From Silene conica (Eukaryota; Streptophyta; Magnoliopsida; Caryophyllales; Caryophyllaceae): DNA of 64,000 bases. The stretch lies in NCBI GenBank assembly GCA_029255685.2, contig CM055316.2, forward strand, positions 69,765,237-69,829,236, read 5' to 3'. Positions 22,950 through 33,900 of this stretch are shown piece after piece. Under the pieces are notes generated by a model that saw nothing but the letters and a program-made list of their open reading frames with translations, made no database searches and was not told where the DNA came from. Made by a program: the position numbers and the translations under genes. Each line of letters begins with the position of its first letter. Position 1 is the first letter of the stretch.

Positions 22950-23720
22950 TATGCAAAAGCGTCATCAGACATAAGATTTTTTTGTCAATGGGTAAGTCCG
23001 TACAAATATATCGTGGTCATCTAATAATAGAATATAATAGCGGTGACCCATGACACTTATGACAAATGAGGTCCATAAATTTGTGTGTATAAAATCAAAA
23101 GCACTAATAGTGGAGGACAAAGAAGTAGGAAAGGGAAGTCATACATGTTTTCCTATCTGACAAGAATTACAAATAGATAAAGATTTAAACGGACGACATA
23201 AAATGCTTTTATTATGACAAAGTGAATTAAAAACAGCGGGGACATGATGTCCTAGGCATTCGTGCCAAATTGTAGATGACAAGGCAACAAGAGCATGATG
23301 AGCAGTGTCAGGAGCGGTTTTGGAATGAAGTGGATGAGGGATCACCCGTATTATCGCTTCTCATAATTAATCGGCATCCCCGTCTTTAGATCCTTCACAA
23401 CAAAACCAAACGGGTCAAACTCAATAGAGACATGATTGTCAGTGGTAAATTTACAGACGAATACAAGATTTTCAATGATATTGGGCACATGAAGTATATT
23501 ATTTAAGATGAGTGAATGGTTTGGGGACAAGATAGAGGTATGACCACAACCAATAATTGGAATTGTATTACCATTTCCGACAACTATATGACAAGTACCA
23601 CTTAAAGAAGAATAGGAGTCAAGTTTACCAACAATTGAGGTCATATGAGACGGTGCTCCCGTGTCCATATAGTAGTTGTCATGGTTTTTGAAGGGTGCGG
23701 GTCTGCATGGCTGTGACAAT
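22950..23720 (-). pseudogene. Truncated copia fragment: protease and integrase start
   Basis: On the minus strand from 23719 the reading shows a copia protease (YYMDTGAPSHMTS), the GNGNTIPIIGCG stretch, the GAG-pre-integrase motif WHECLGHHVP near 23270 and CNSCQIGKHV, then a broken integrase start. Stops occur near 23348 and 23136 and the frame shifts after that. No LTRs could be tied to it. It is a distinct family from elements 1-3. Confidence 0.8.
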
Positions 23721-23925
23721 ACATCATACTTAGACTTCTTTTTCGCGTATTAGAAAATTTTAGACAATCGTAATTATCGTAGAGGACAATTAGTTAGTCA
23801 GGATAATAATTTTAGACTGTGTTACTGCTGTTTTTTTATTTTTGGGATGCGTATTATGTCTGTTTTGCACGTAAAGAAGGTCGTACGCAAAATAAAAATC
23901 ATCAAAGTGCGTGCCAGATGCTAAA

Positions 23926-24128
23926 ATGGTCGATCGAGCTCTTCAAAGCACTCGATCGATAGTTTTCAGGTTGAAAATTATCAATCGACCATCCTAAGTA
24001 CTCGATCGAGTGAGAAGAAGTCGAAGGGGGCCTGCAACTACTCGATCGAGTGATTTATTTTGCTTTATCGAGGGGAAAAGGAAAGAATCTACTCGATCGA
24101 GTGGATCTAGTTACTCGATCGATCGGAT
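23926..24128. repeat. Array of CTCGATCGAG palindromic boxes
   Basis: ACTCGATCGAGT, a perfect 12-bp palindrome, occurs at 24000-24011, 24040-24051 and 24091-24102. Variants GGTCGATCGAGC, CACTCGATCGAT, TCAATCGACC and TACTCGATCGATCGG occur at about 23928, 23949, 23981 and 24112. Spacing is irregular. Confidence 0.88.
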
Positions 24129-24135
24129 TTCAGGC

Positions 24136-24142
24136 TATAAAA
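24136..24142 (+). promoter_or_regulatory. Probable TATA box downstream of the palindromic array
   Basis: TATAAAA, followed by GGGG and a pyrimidine-rich stretch, starts about eight bases after the last palindromic box. This is the expected position of an LTR core promoter. Confidence 0.6.
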
Positions 24143-24776
24143 GGGGAGTTTTCTTCGATCCCTTTTCATTTTACTTGATCCTCTTTGCTCCTTTGTTCTT
24201 CATCTTCTCGCATAAAATCCTCTTTAATCCTTACCTAAAATCAGTTTCTTGCCCAAAACTTACAAAATGGCGGATGACATAGAGCCGGGAGATGATTAAC
24301 TCCCCTTTGTGAGCTATTGGTTTGGGGAAGCTGCATCTTGTAAGTTTTCTGTTCTTATTTTCCATTTTCTGCAATTAGTTTTGTATATTTTTTCCCTTAG
24401 TAACATGTATTAGGCTGTGTTTTTGTATTCCCCCTTGTGTGCTGTTATGTGCTGAGAAGACAATGAGGACATTGTCTGTTTTGGTTTGGGGAGGGTAATG
24501 TATCCTTTTGCGTCTGCATTTTCATTCTTGTTCGTTTCCTTATTATTATTCTACTTGTTTCTCGTAATTAGTTATAGCTTTCAACATGGTTCATTTCATT
24601 CTCATCTCAATTGTTAGCATAGATCCCAAAGTCATGTGTAGCTAATCTCTTTATATGTTGGGATGAGGGAAACCATGGTAGTAAAGTAGTAGGATTGGCA
24701 TGTTTAGTACGTTAGTTTTGCGATGAGGGTTGTTTGATGACAATTTAATTGTGAACTAGTCGATTGAGTGCACAAG

Positions 24777-25028
24777 CTAAGTATTCTCGAGCTCCTCGAT
24801 CTTCCGGTAAAGGTGTGTAATTTTTTTCCCTCGATCATCGGGAATTACATCATCGATCGCTTTGATCCGGACCTCCATCCCGATCATCGCCGACTCGAGG
24901 CCATCAACCGTCTTTTCCATCTCCTCGAGGCTCTCTCCCATTCGGATAACGATGCCCTCGAATTTCAAAAGTCTATTGTCAAACGCATCTTCGAGGAAGC
25001 CCACTCGGTCCTCCATTGTCTTGCCCAT
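24777..25028 (-). pseudogene. N-terminal Gag-like coiled-coil remnant of an LTR element
   Basis: Downstream (minus strand) of a primer-binding site and LTR, an ATG at 25028 opens a frame of 83 residues with heptad-like leucine, isoleucine and methionine spacing (MEDRVGFLEDAF, GESLEEMEKTVDGLE), typical of a coiled-coil Gag N-terminus. It ends at 24777, close to the border with the Athila-like remnant, so the element is truncated. Lineage is uncertain; a Ty3/gypsy chromovirus is my best guess. Confidence 0.6.
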
Positions 25029-25080
25029 TTTCTCGGTATCGATGTACAAATGCGGCAAGCAGAAACCCGTCCGAAGACCG

Positions 25081-25690
25081 GGCTCTGATACCAAATGTAA
25101 CGGTCCGACACTTTTGTCGGATCGTGTTGCGCACCCTTACCCGACTATAGGGCAAGAATGCAAGCAACAAGGGCCTCGTACTAGTGAGGGATCGCCCACT
25201 AGCACGTATCTCGGGTCTCGGGGTGTGTGTTGGGAATCCTAGTCACGATTATCAACGTTCGGCACACGAATGCAATAAAAGTAAGCAATACAATTATTGA
25301 AAGCAATAAGAAAGAATTAACAAGCTTAATGATGAGAAGCGACATTTCACTGACTAACACCTCTCATAGAGGCAAATTTGATATTTCTTGTCTGGTAACA
25401 GTGAACATTGATGTTGCAGAATAGCGATACGTTTTCTAAACTCCTAAAAACGTATCTTAACCTAAAAGCGAGACGCCAAGATTCGACACACAGGAAGTAC
25501 TCTTGGATAAGTACTAAATGATACAAAAAACTAAAAATGAAAATATAAAAGGGAAATAAGAAATCTAAGGGCTCGAAGTGAAAGGACCGCACGCGCAAAT
25601 TTCTTGACTATGAGGCTAGATTTGCAGCTAAAATATGCGGCTCCTTATATTAAGTTAGGCCAAGGATTGTGGTGTTCAACCAATAATTAC
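25081..25690 (-). mobile_element. LTR and primer-binding site of a truncated LTR retrotransposon
   Basis: Minus-strand TGGTATCAGAGCC (25081-25093) is an initiator tRNA-Met primer-binding site. Two bases upstream of it the LTR ends in CGTTACA (plus start TGTAACGG at 25096). The LTR extends to about 25690 (right end not defined) with a TATA-like stretch near 25645. A short hairpin, arms TCCGACA/TGTCGGA with loop CTTT, sits at about 25103-25120 near the LTR end. Confidence 0.65.
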
Positions 25691-25786
25691 GTATACATTG
25701 TATTCTAAATTAGGTAATACAAATATATGATATTATATAAAATATATCCGAAACAATATTGACATATTCTAATAAGATAGATGTTA

Positions 25787-25997
25787 CTCCCTCATATTAT
25801 CTAAGATCTTTCACATTTTCTAAAACGACAAATTTGCAAAGATGTTTAACTTTCTTTATTTGTCTCTCATTTGTGCGTGGTTATAATAACTTTTGATCGC
25901 GCATTCTCTCTCACACTTTCATTTACCTCCACAGGTCATTATATCACTAAGTAATTGTCAAAAACAAAGGTAAAAGAAGTTACAGTATACGAGGGAG
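25787..25997. mobile_element. Stowaway-type MITE
   Basis: 211 bp with inverted ends CTCCCTCATA and TATACGAGGGAG, flanked by TA on both sides (25785-25786, 25998-25999), the standard Stowaway signature. Confidence 0.85.
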
Positions 25998-25999
25998 TA

Positions 26000-26791
26000 T
26001 AATAGCATTATTTTAGTATTTTATAATCTCATTTGTTTTTAAAAAAAATTATATTAGTTAGATTTAATAGTTGAGAATGTGAAAGCAATATAGTGACAAA
26101 ACGAGCTTTGAGCAGAGATCGAGGTCGAGTATAGATCCGCTCGTATAAACTATTATCATCAAAGAACTCATTACTCCAACAATTAATTCTTAGTACTTAT
26201 ATCCCAACTAAAATTTATCACCTAACTATTTTATGTATTTCTCATACCAATTATTTATAGTTGTAACAAATAGCAACTTTTGAGTGGTGTGACATCTCAC
26301 AACCATCTCCTCTTTATAAGATTACTTTGCTCGATAACGAGACCACAAATTTATATGTTATGACACATTATAAACGAGAATTGTGTTCACATAGTCCATT
26401 AATGTACTCGTAAGTCGTAATATGCTAGGACAAATACAAGATCAGTTACCTCTAGTTAAGTACTGAATGTTATGAAAATGTGTTTGTGACTTTGGTAAAC
26501 TAATTGCAGTAAAAATAGCATTCAACTGACTCGGATTTACCTGATTAAACAAGTTACCGTAAGATTTATGATCATCTAAATACCAATTCCACTTACTAAA
26601 AATGGAAACAAAAAAATCTTCAATTCCAATTCACCTCGCTCATGCAAACAGCAAACTCCACACCCACGCAACAAAAAACGGTTAAAGAGAGAAATAAAAA
26701 GAGATATAATTACATATTATTATCAAATTAAATTTCAACATCACGTACCCCGCCAAACTGAATTTTTCAAAAAAGCAAAAAACGAAAAAAA
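26000..26791. other. Intergenic region and 5' flank of the gene at 26792
   Basis: AT-rich. The last 150 bases before 26792 are A-rich and could be the promoter-proximal part and 5' UTR of the next gene. I see no confident TATA box, repeat or gene. Confidence 0.4.
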
Positions 26792-29419
26792 ATGGAAGAA
26801 GAATTTCCAAGTAATGTTGAGCTAGCAGTAGCAGCTTCACTTCTTCTTCTCTCTCACTCTCATCTTAATCCTTCTACTTCTTCTACTGCACCATTACTTC
26901 TACCTTCTTCAGCATCGTAACTTCATCTTCCTTTTACTCATTTTTTCGCAAGTTCAATTTCAGTTTTACGTTCATATTATGTTTATGTTTATGCATTGAT
27001 TATAAATTTTTAACGATGTAAATAAATGCAGGTGTATTGATGAATTTTCGAAGGAATCTTACGCGTTTATCGACTCCGCGACGAGGTTGCTTGAGACGAC
27101 TCCGCCTTCTAGTTCTTCGATTACCTCTGAATTCTCGCACTTTCACTTTCAGGTCCTTTCACTTTGCGTTTACTAAGTTTTCCTGAGGTTTTGTTCGGTT
27201 TCGATATTGTTTTTTTTAAGTGAATTCAAATTGAGCTAAGTTTTCTGCAATTGTTTACAGTAGTTTGTAAGTTAATGGAAGCGTACATCATTAGATACTT
27301 GTATAGTTGTATTTGATGAATAATGTGCTGTAAATTAGGTCATAATATTGTATAAGTTGATTCGATTTGTTTCGTAAATAGCAAGTAAACTTAACTTACG
27401 ATGAGCTCAATATTTAGTTTGTGTTGTTTGCGAAAATTTTGATCCTCTGTTTGTTTGATGAACATCTTGCGCGTGAAAAACGATGTAATTCAAGCTTCGG
27501 TATAATTTTTGTTTTAAAATTCCATGTGCGAGCATGAAGATCAAAATTCACAGTTCCGTTGATGTCAATTTCTAATTGTCTTCAATTTGTCAAAAATGTA
27601 TTAGGAAATCGCGACTTCGCGTCAATACAGATCTCTCCGAGTATCGCTTTAACGAAATTATTGAGGTCAATCATCGAACATCAAACGTTTTTCGTAATGA
27701 GTTTTGAATTCAGTTAATCAGTTTGTTTTTGTATTTGAATGTAAACGGTGCTTGTGTAGGTTGCGATAATTTTGATGCTCTGCTTGATGAATTTTGAATT
27801 CAGTTTGTGATTTTGATGCTCTGGTTAATGACTTTTGAATTCAGTTTGTTTTTGTTTTTCAATGTAAACGGTGCTTGTTAATAAGAAGATTACATAAGCC
27901 ACTTGTGTAGTTTGCGAAGTTTTTGATGGTCCGTTTATTTCACAAACATGTTACGCTTCATCTAGCAGCGCTTCATCTAGTACGGAGTAAGAAAACTATG
28001 GAATTTTATGATATAAAATTGCTTTGAAATTCTAAGTTTAAAATCGCCTTTCGTTGATAACGATTTGTGACTGTCTTCAATTCCTCGGTTTTTAATTTGA
28101 ATCTGCATTGTGAAATTGCGAAATAGCGCCATTGTGAAGTATCTCGTATAGGAAATTTGTTTAAATTAATCATCAAGCCTCAAAATATCTATCTGCAACA
28201 TGTTTTTAAAATGAATTCGGAAATTAAGTTCGTATGTAAATAGTCTAGAAAGTGTACCTAAGACCTAAGCTAAAACAGCATTTGTATCTTAGTTTCTGTG
28301 CAATTGTTTCAATCAGTGATTTAAGTGTTGCCAGAGAAATCAAATGTTGCTTGTTGTTACATCAAGTTATATTACTGTACATGTTCAACAGGTGGTTAGG
28401 AGAGCTCGGTCTAAGGTAATTTACATAAACACAAGTGACCAGAAAGCGGCATCCTCAACCTGGGAAAAACCGCCAGTAGCCTTGAAGCAGAAAGCAGTAA
28501 CGTGCTCTCAAACTGTAAGCGGAACAGCTGAGGGGTCGTGCTTGACAACAGGGGGAACAAGCGAGATATCAAGAAAGAGGAAGAAGAATTCAGCAGGGGA
28601 GGTGGAGCAAACGACGAGGAGAAGGGTAGGGTCTACACACATACGCAGGAGAGCAGATGCCATAATAAGGATGCTGTCACGCGGGGTGTGCGCATCAGAA
28701 GTCCGCATCAGGCAGGTCCTTGGAGATAGCCCCGATACCAGCAAAGCTCTCAGAATGTTTGCATCCTCGCCTCTTTCACTCTCTTCAAGTTATTTTTACA
28801 TTGAAATTATTATCAGGATATTAAACCATTGATTGGATTTGACAGCCACATTCCTATTTCTGTTGTTTTTATTTTGCTTGCCTCCTTGTCTTTGTTTTGG
28901 CTTTCTGTGGTCGGGAACCGGTTGCGTTTGCCAAGCACTGATCATCATCATTGACGATACTCTGGGTTGTGTTTTATGTGGGTGCAGGTTGTTAAGGATG
29001 TCAGTAGTGAAACGAAGTGGGGCTGGAGGCAGGACTGATCCTTACAGATACATGGTAATACCAAATTTACCTTTCTGTCATATCTAGATTGATAATTTCA
29101 TACATACTATCTCCATCCCAATTATTTGTAGGTAAACAAATGAATGCGACGGAAGAATTACAGTTTTTGGTGCCTTAGTGTTGCAAGTAAAATCTTGAAT
29201 ACTTGATATCGCTCCTTTAATTTACCATAAGTATGATTATCATGAATACTGCATATTTCTCATTTTAGTTATATGATTAACTAAACTGGTCTAACAATAT
29301 TAGTAGTGCAATCTTATGCAAGAATCTGGTTTGTGAAAAGTTAAACTGTATATATCAAAGGACATTGCGATATCGCCTTGCACTTACCCTTGTTTCTACA
29401 GATGGTAGCAACAGGTTGA
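26792..29419 (+). CDS. Small basic protein with possible winged-helix C-terminus, five exons, function unknown
   Basis: I do not recognise a named gene, but a consistent model can be built: exons 26792-26916, 27032-27152, 28392-28756, 28988-29054 and 29402-29419, phases matching at every junction and all introns GT-AG, giving about 231 residues. The N-terminus (MEEEFPSNVELAVAASLLLL) is followed by serine/threonine-rich sequence, then a basic tract with a nuclear-localisation-like RKRKK, and a C-terminal block (RRRADAIIRMLSRGVCAS, IRQVLGDSPDTSKALRM, KRSGAGGRTDPYRYM) whose helix-helix-wing layout resembles a small winged-helix DNA-binding domain. The clear splice signals and intact frame argue for a real gene. 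The last exon adds only six codons and is the weakest part; without that splice the frame ends at 29087. A nuclear regulatory role is a guess. Confidence 0.7.
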
Positions 29420-30993
29420 TCGCAGCAACAGCTCTCAGAAAACACAGGAAGGTAGATGTCACTTTTGCAAGGTTCGTCAAGACTTTGGGGAACCAATTTT
29501 TGGACAGGCGATTAGGATGCAGATTTATATATAAACTAATTGATCAAAGTATACACCCTGTGTTTATAGCATATATATATAGACTTAACATAATCGGATT
29601 GTAATTAAGAGGCTGTTTACGGAAGATAAGAGAAACAACACGAAAAAATGACACGGCAGTTATTTACATATAAATTGTACTAGCTTATGTCGCTTCCACG
29701 ATTGTGCTTTCAGGAGATGATGATAAATTGTACTATCTTATCTCAACCTGCGTATGATATATTGATATGTATGAGTTTGGTAGGGGATTCAGCTTCCTTT
29801 GTCTTTGAATGTACCATGATCCTGAAAAACCAATACACCATCAATGCGAATGCACCGAGATTGGTCTGCACTAGAATTATCGACTTCAAACTCTGTTGAG
29901 TGAAAAGAATCGGAGATCCATCGTGACTTCATGAGTTTGATAGAATTATCGACTTCAAAATTAACCAGCTCCTGTGCAGCTGCTTAAAGAGCCGTAAAAC
30001 CATATGCAGTATTACTCTCTTTTAGTTAAAACAGCTGCTGCATCAGTGGTATCACAGCTTATTTTAAACAGTAACTTCTCTTACAAATCATCTTGCTAGA
30101 TGTCCTCTATTATTACTCTCTTCTCGCTGGTCGTGTTCAGGATTCTCATTTCAATTTTCATGGATTGAACAGCCCTTCCAAGCCGGGTGTCAACAAGGTC
30201 ATCGAGAATTCACCTGTTAACCCAAAAACTCTTTCGTTCATCTTTTTTGCAATAACTAAGCTTCATGTTAACATCCAATTTGACAAAGGAAGATGGATGT
30301 AGTGATGTTGCTCATTGAACGAAAAACGAATTCACCCGGCCCGACTATATGTGCCATGTCCAGAGGTCCTTCGCCGTGTTAGTGCATTACCATTATTTAC
30401 CACATTGCATTGCATCATGCTCCTCTTCCCCATATTAACAAGCAAACTAAGGAGGTTTCATTCTCAAGCATTCCGAATTCCGACCCCTTCAGAGCGGCCG
30501 TGTCAATGTAATAATGCAAACACTAGTCATGTCACTCATATGCATGAGTCATGACTCGGTCCAGACATCATTTCATAAACAAGCTTCCTAAATATGATCC
30601 ATTTGAAATTGGTTAAAGACATCGGAAAGGTAGCACTTAAAATTCCGTCATTCACATTCATATACTCAAAAATGGTGACAACCCAAAAAATAGAACGTGC
30701 TTTTCGTCACCTTTGTACAATCCGGCACGTCTTGATTCTTACATAAAAAAAAAGAATATAAATAATCTACACATTTTGACAGGTAAATTTCCAGAGGATG
30801 CTATATCTTTACGGCATCCACCAGATAAAATAAAAGAAAAAAAATCAGAAAAAAAATCAGAAAAAAAAAAAAAGAATAAATTATATGTTAGAATCTAAAG
30901 AGGACTGACGAGTGAAGTTGCTAGAGTTGCTGATAGATCAAGATCAAGATCATCAATTCTTCCGGAGAAAGTGCATTGTTTTATTGGCAATTA
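29420..30993. other. Intergenic, between convergent genes
   Basis: It holds the presumed 3' UTR of the gene to the left and that of the EFR3-like gene to the right. A decayed Stowaway-like end lies just upstream in the last intron near 29110. An AAAAAATCAG-type tandem stretch sits near 30838-30870. No gene is seen; open frames at 29687, 30093 and 30315 have no protein-like features. Confidence 0.5.
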
Positions 30994-33900
30994 TCAACAT
31001 CCAGCGGCTTTGAGGAAGTTATCATAAGGGCTTGACGCGGGTAACTTGAACTCAGAACCACATGCCATGGGGACGGCCTCACCTGGCAGATCCAGGAAAG
31101 GATTGCCTACCTGCATCACCGACATTTGTTTCCAGGCCTCGGAATAAGTACTTACATCTAATTTTTGAACAAAAAACAAGTTTCAGAAGGTGGTATGGTA
31201 CCTTTGACAAAGGAAATATCTCTTTTGAATCGTAGTCGGCATGGAAATTGATCAAGCTTTCATGCTTCTGGGATGTCATCAAATGGGACATCTTCTGTTG
31301 CTTACCCATCAAAAGAGCTTCACAATGACTCGCCATTTCCTTGTATGAAACATCAGGGGCTGTTGACACTGAAAATCTACCGACTTGATGAGCAGTCTCC
31401 AGGACCTGCAAGGGAGAATGCACATGTCATATAACATGCCTGCAAATCTGGAAAAATCCTCGAGAGGATAGTTGAATTATTGGCATATAAGCATATCATT
31501 TTCACTGAATGCAGAAAGTTTTGCCTCATGAACACATGCTACATGATGTAAATGCAGTAAACCAATATATAGATTTCAGAATGTTAACTGCAATAAAATA
31601 TAATATCAGCTTGATCCACATTAGTTACAAACATTCAGAAATACTTGCCACGGTGACATAAGAATTATCTTCAGAAGGCATAAAAGAAAAGAGAAGCGTA
31701 CTGATTCCAACAGTTGATTGACACTCAGCAGATTAGAGTTTTCTGTCGTCAACTGTAAATCTTGCTTTTGAGGATTATCATGATTGTCGTCATCAACTGA
31801 CATGAGAGGGCCAGCCTAAGCAAGCAAAATAAAGATCAACATGAACTTTTTGGCAAGAGGAAAAGAAAAATATTTAAAACAGTACAGGATGAGGACACAA
31901 GTCCTCACTCCTCATTTCTCAAATAGCTTTAAGAACTCAGTACCTCATCTTGACATACACTTATTCGAGCATCAAACTCATATATCTTAGAAGGAGAGTC
32001 AAACATTTGGGCTCCTAAAGGACACACATCCTCCGGTAAAAATTCACTGAGCAACTGCTCCTTAACAGTGCATATTTCAGCCTGTACACCAAAGCGACAT
32101 ACCAATGTAAGTTCAGATGTAACTACAGAATATTTAGCATACCCACGAAGACAGTTAATTTTCTAGTATGAGAATTTACAGCTTTCATCTGCTCAAGACT
32201 TCGGATAATCTCAGCTGCAAAAGATTCCCTGGTTTGATCCTCTGTAATTATAATTTCTGACAGATATCTTGAAGCAGAACTATCATCCTCCTTAGATCCG
32301 AATCCTATAGTAGCATTCTTGTTAACTGCCTGCAATTTGCTATCTCCAACCAAGCACAGAAATGGATCAACCTGAAACAAAATGAAGAACGCTATGAAAA
32401 CCTCCATGAAAATCGTGGATCTTAGAAGAATAAACATTCTCAACAGGGATGCGTACCGTCTTGTTGTTTAGAGTTGCCTTGGCACATGAGACAAGAGGAT
32501 GAATCTCATAAGCTTTTGCAGAAAAAATAATCATTGCTGTGGCCACTGTGAATAGTGATCTGCGACGTGATGGTGGCAAGGGTCCTACATGTTGCAATAG
32601 AAGAACGTGGGTGATTTGCATAGACAAAACATTCAATTCATAAAATGGCCATACTCGCACCCACGAGGAGAGATTCCATTTCATAAGCCCAATGTAGACT
32701 TCATCTCAAAACCAATTGGCTATGGGAATAACACAAACAAATCTCTAGTGTGAGCTGTGCTTCCATATACCATTTTCTATTCAATATTTGATATACAAGT
32801 AATACAACTACTAAGCTAGCTACCTAGTGTAACTTAGCAATGTACGAATTATCTCTACACATGCTATTGCTAGCTATGTGTAAATCAACAAATCCAAGAG
32901 TATGTTCAAAAAATAAAAATAAGCATCACTTAAATTTAATAATAATAGGTACCTCCGTCTGCCAGTGAAATGCCTCTCAAAGAAAATGCAAGCTGAAAAC
33001 TTCGAACTAGTGCCTCTTGACTAGAACTCTAAAAAAATAGACGAGGCAAATTAGAGAGAAAGTAACATCTACAAGCACACTAGTCATATAAAGAAGAATG
33101 ATAGCTCAGACTGAGCATCACAGAAAACAGCGTGATCAAAAGGTGATGGTCTGGATCTTGTCAGGAAAATGAATGAGATATAGGAATCAGAAGATAATTT
33201 GATAGAACAATAGGTCCATGTGGTACGCTTCCCTATTGTTCTTCACGATATATGAACAATAGATAGCTATAGCTGGTTACATGGAGAGCAGTAAGAGCAA
33301 AAGGTGGGCGGGCAATTTTCTGGAAGTTGACATCAAAATGAACTGAAGTAGACAAATGTCTCTTCTCATAGCACAAATATTAATTATATGGATATACCTA
33401 CGTACTGTTGCATATAGTATAAATTTCGTCAGAATTTTAAAGAGGTACCTTTGCACGAGCAAATAACAAAATCAGGCTGTATGTATGAGCAATTGCCTCG
33501 TAATTTTCAGGTGTATTTTCTGGAGAGATTGACTGTGCCCAAATAGATGAAAGGAGGAGAGTTATTTGCCGGCTACTGAGCCTAAGAGAACTTCCTTCCT
33601 GTTTGAAAAGTAGAAATGAACATCATAACTTCACAACAGTAGCAGATAAGATGACTTCAAAGACAGCCTAAAGGCAAATAGGCAGATGATAATAAACTTA
33701 GATATTCAGATACGGATGCATAGGTGAAACTGCCAAGGGTTGCTATCCACCTTCTCCCTCCAACCTTTTCTCCCGCCTTTTCCCTTTACCCTCTCACAAT
33801 CGATTAAACTAATATATACCGTGTGGGGTCGGAAGGCAAGTGGATGAGGCGAGATATAATATATTTCAAGCAATTATTAGAGAACAAGGTAGATAGCAAT

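Larger units (their letters stand above)
23750..24766 (+). mobile_element. LTR-like remnant with TCGA palindromes, Athila/Tat-like
   Basis: A non-coding segment containing an array of ACTCGATCGAGT boxes (24000-24130), a TATA box, a pyrimidine-rich leader and, near 24458, GACAATGAGGACATTGTC, a dyad followed by a GGTTTGGGGAGGG purine tract of the kind found near gypsy 3' ends. The GTAGCTAA...ATGTTGGGATG block near 24637 resembles one in the solo LTR at 15905. Exact ends and target duplication were not found. Confidence 0.55.

Noticed and set aside
24010..24282. 90-residue open frame across the palindromic boxes
   Set aside because: It is driven by the repeated CTCGATCGAG words and the pyrimidine-rich leader, with no protein features.
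28344..28832. Single-exon gene of 162 residues
   Set aside because: It is exon 3 of the five-exon gene plus intron sequence at both ends; the splice donor at 28757 and acceptor at 28391 explain the middle better.
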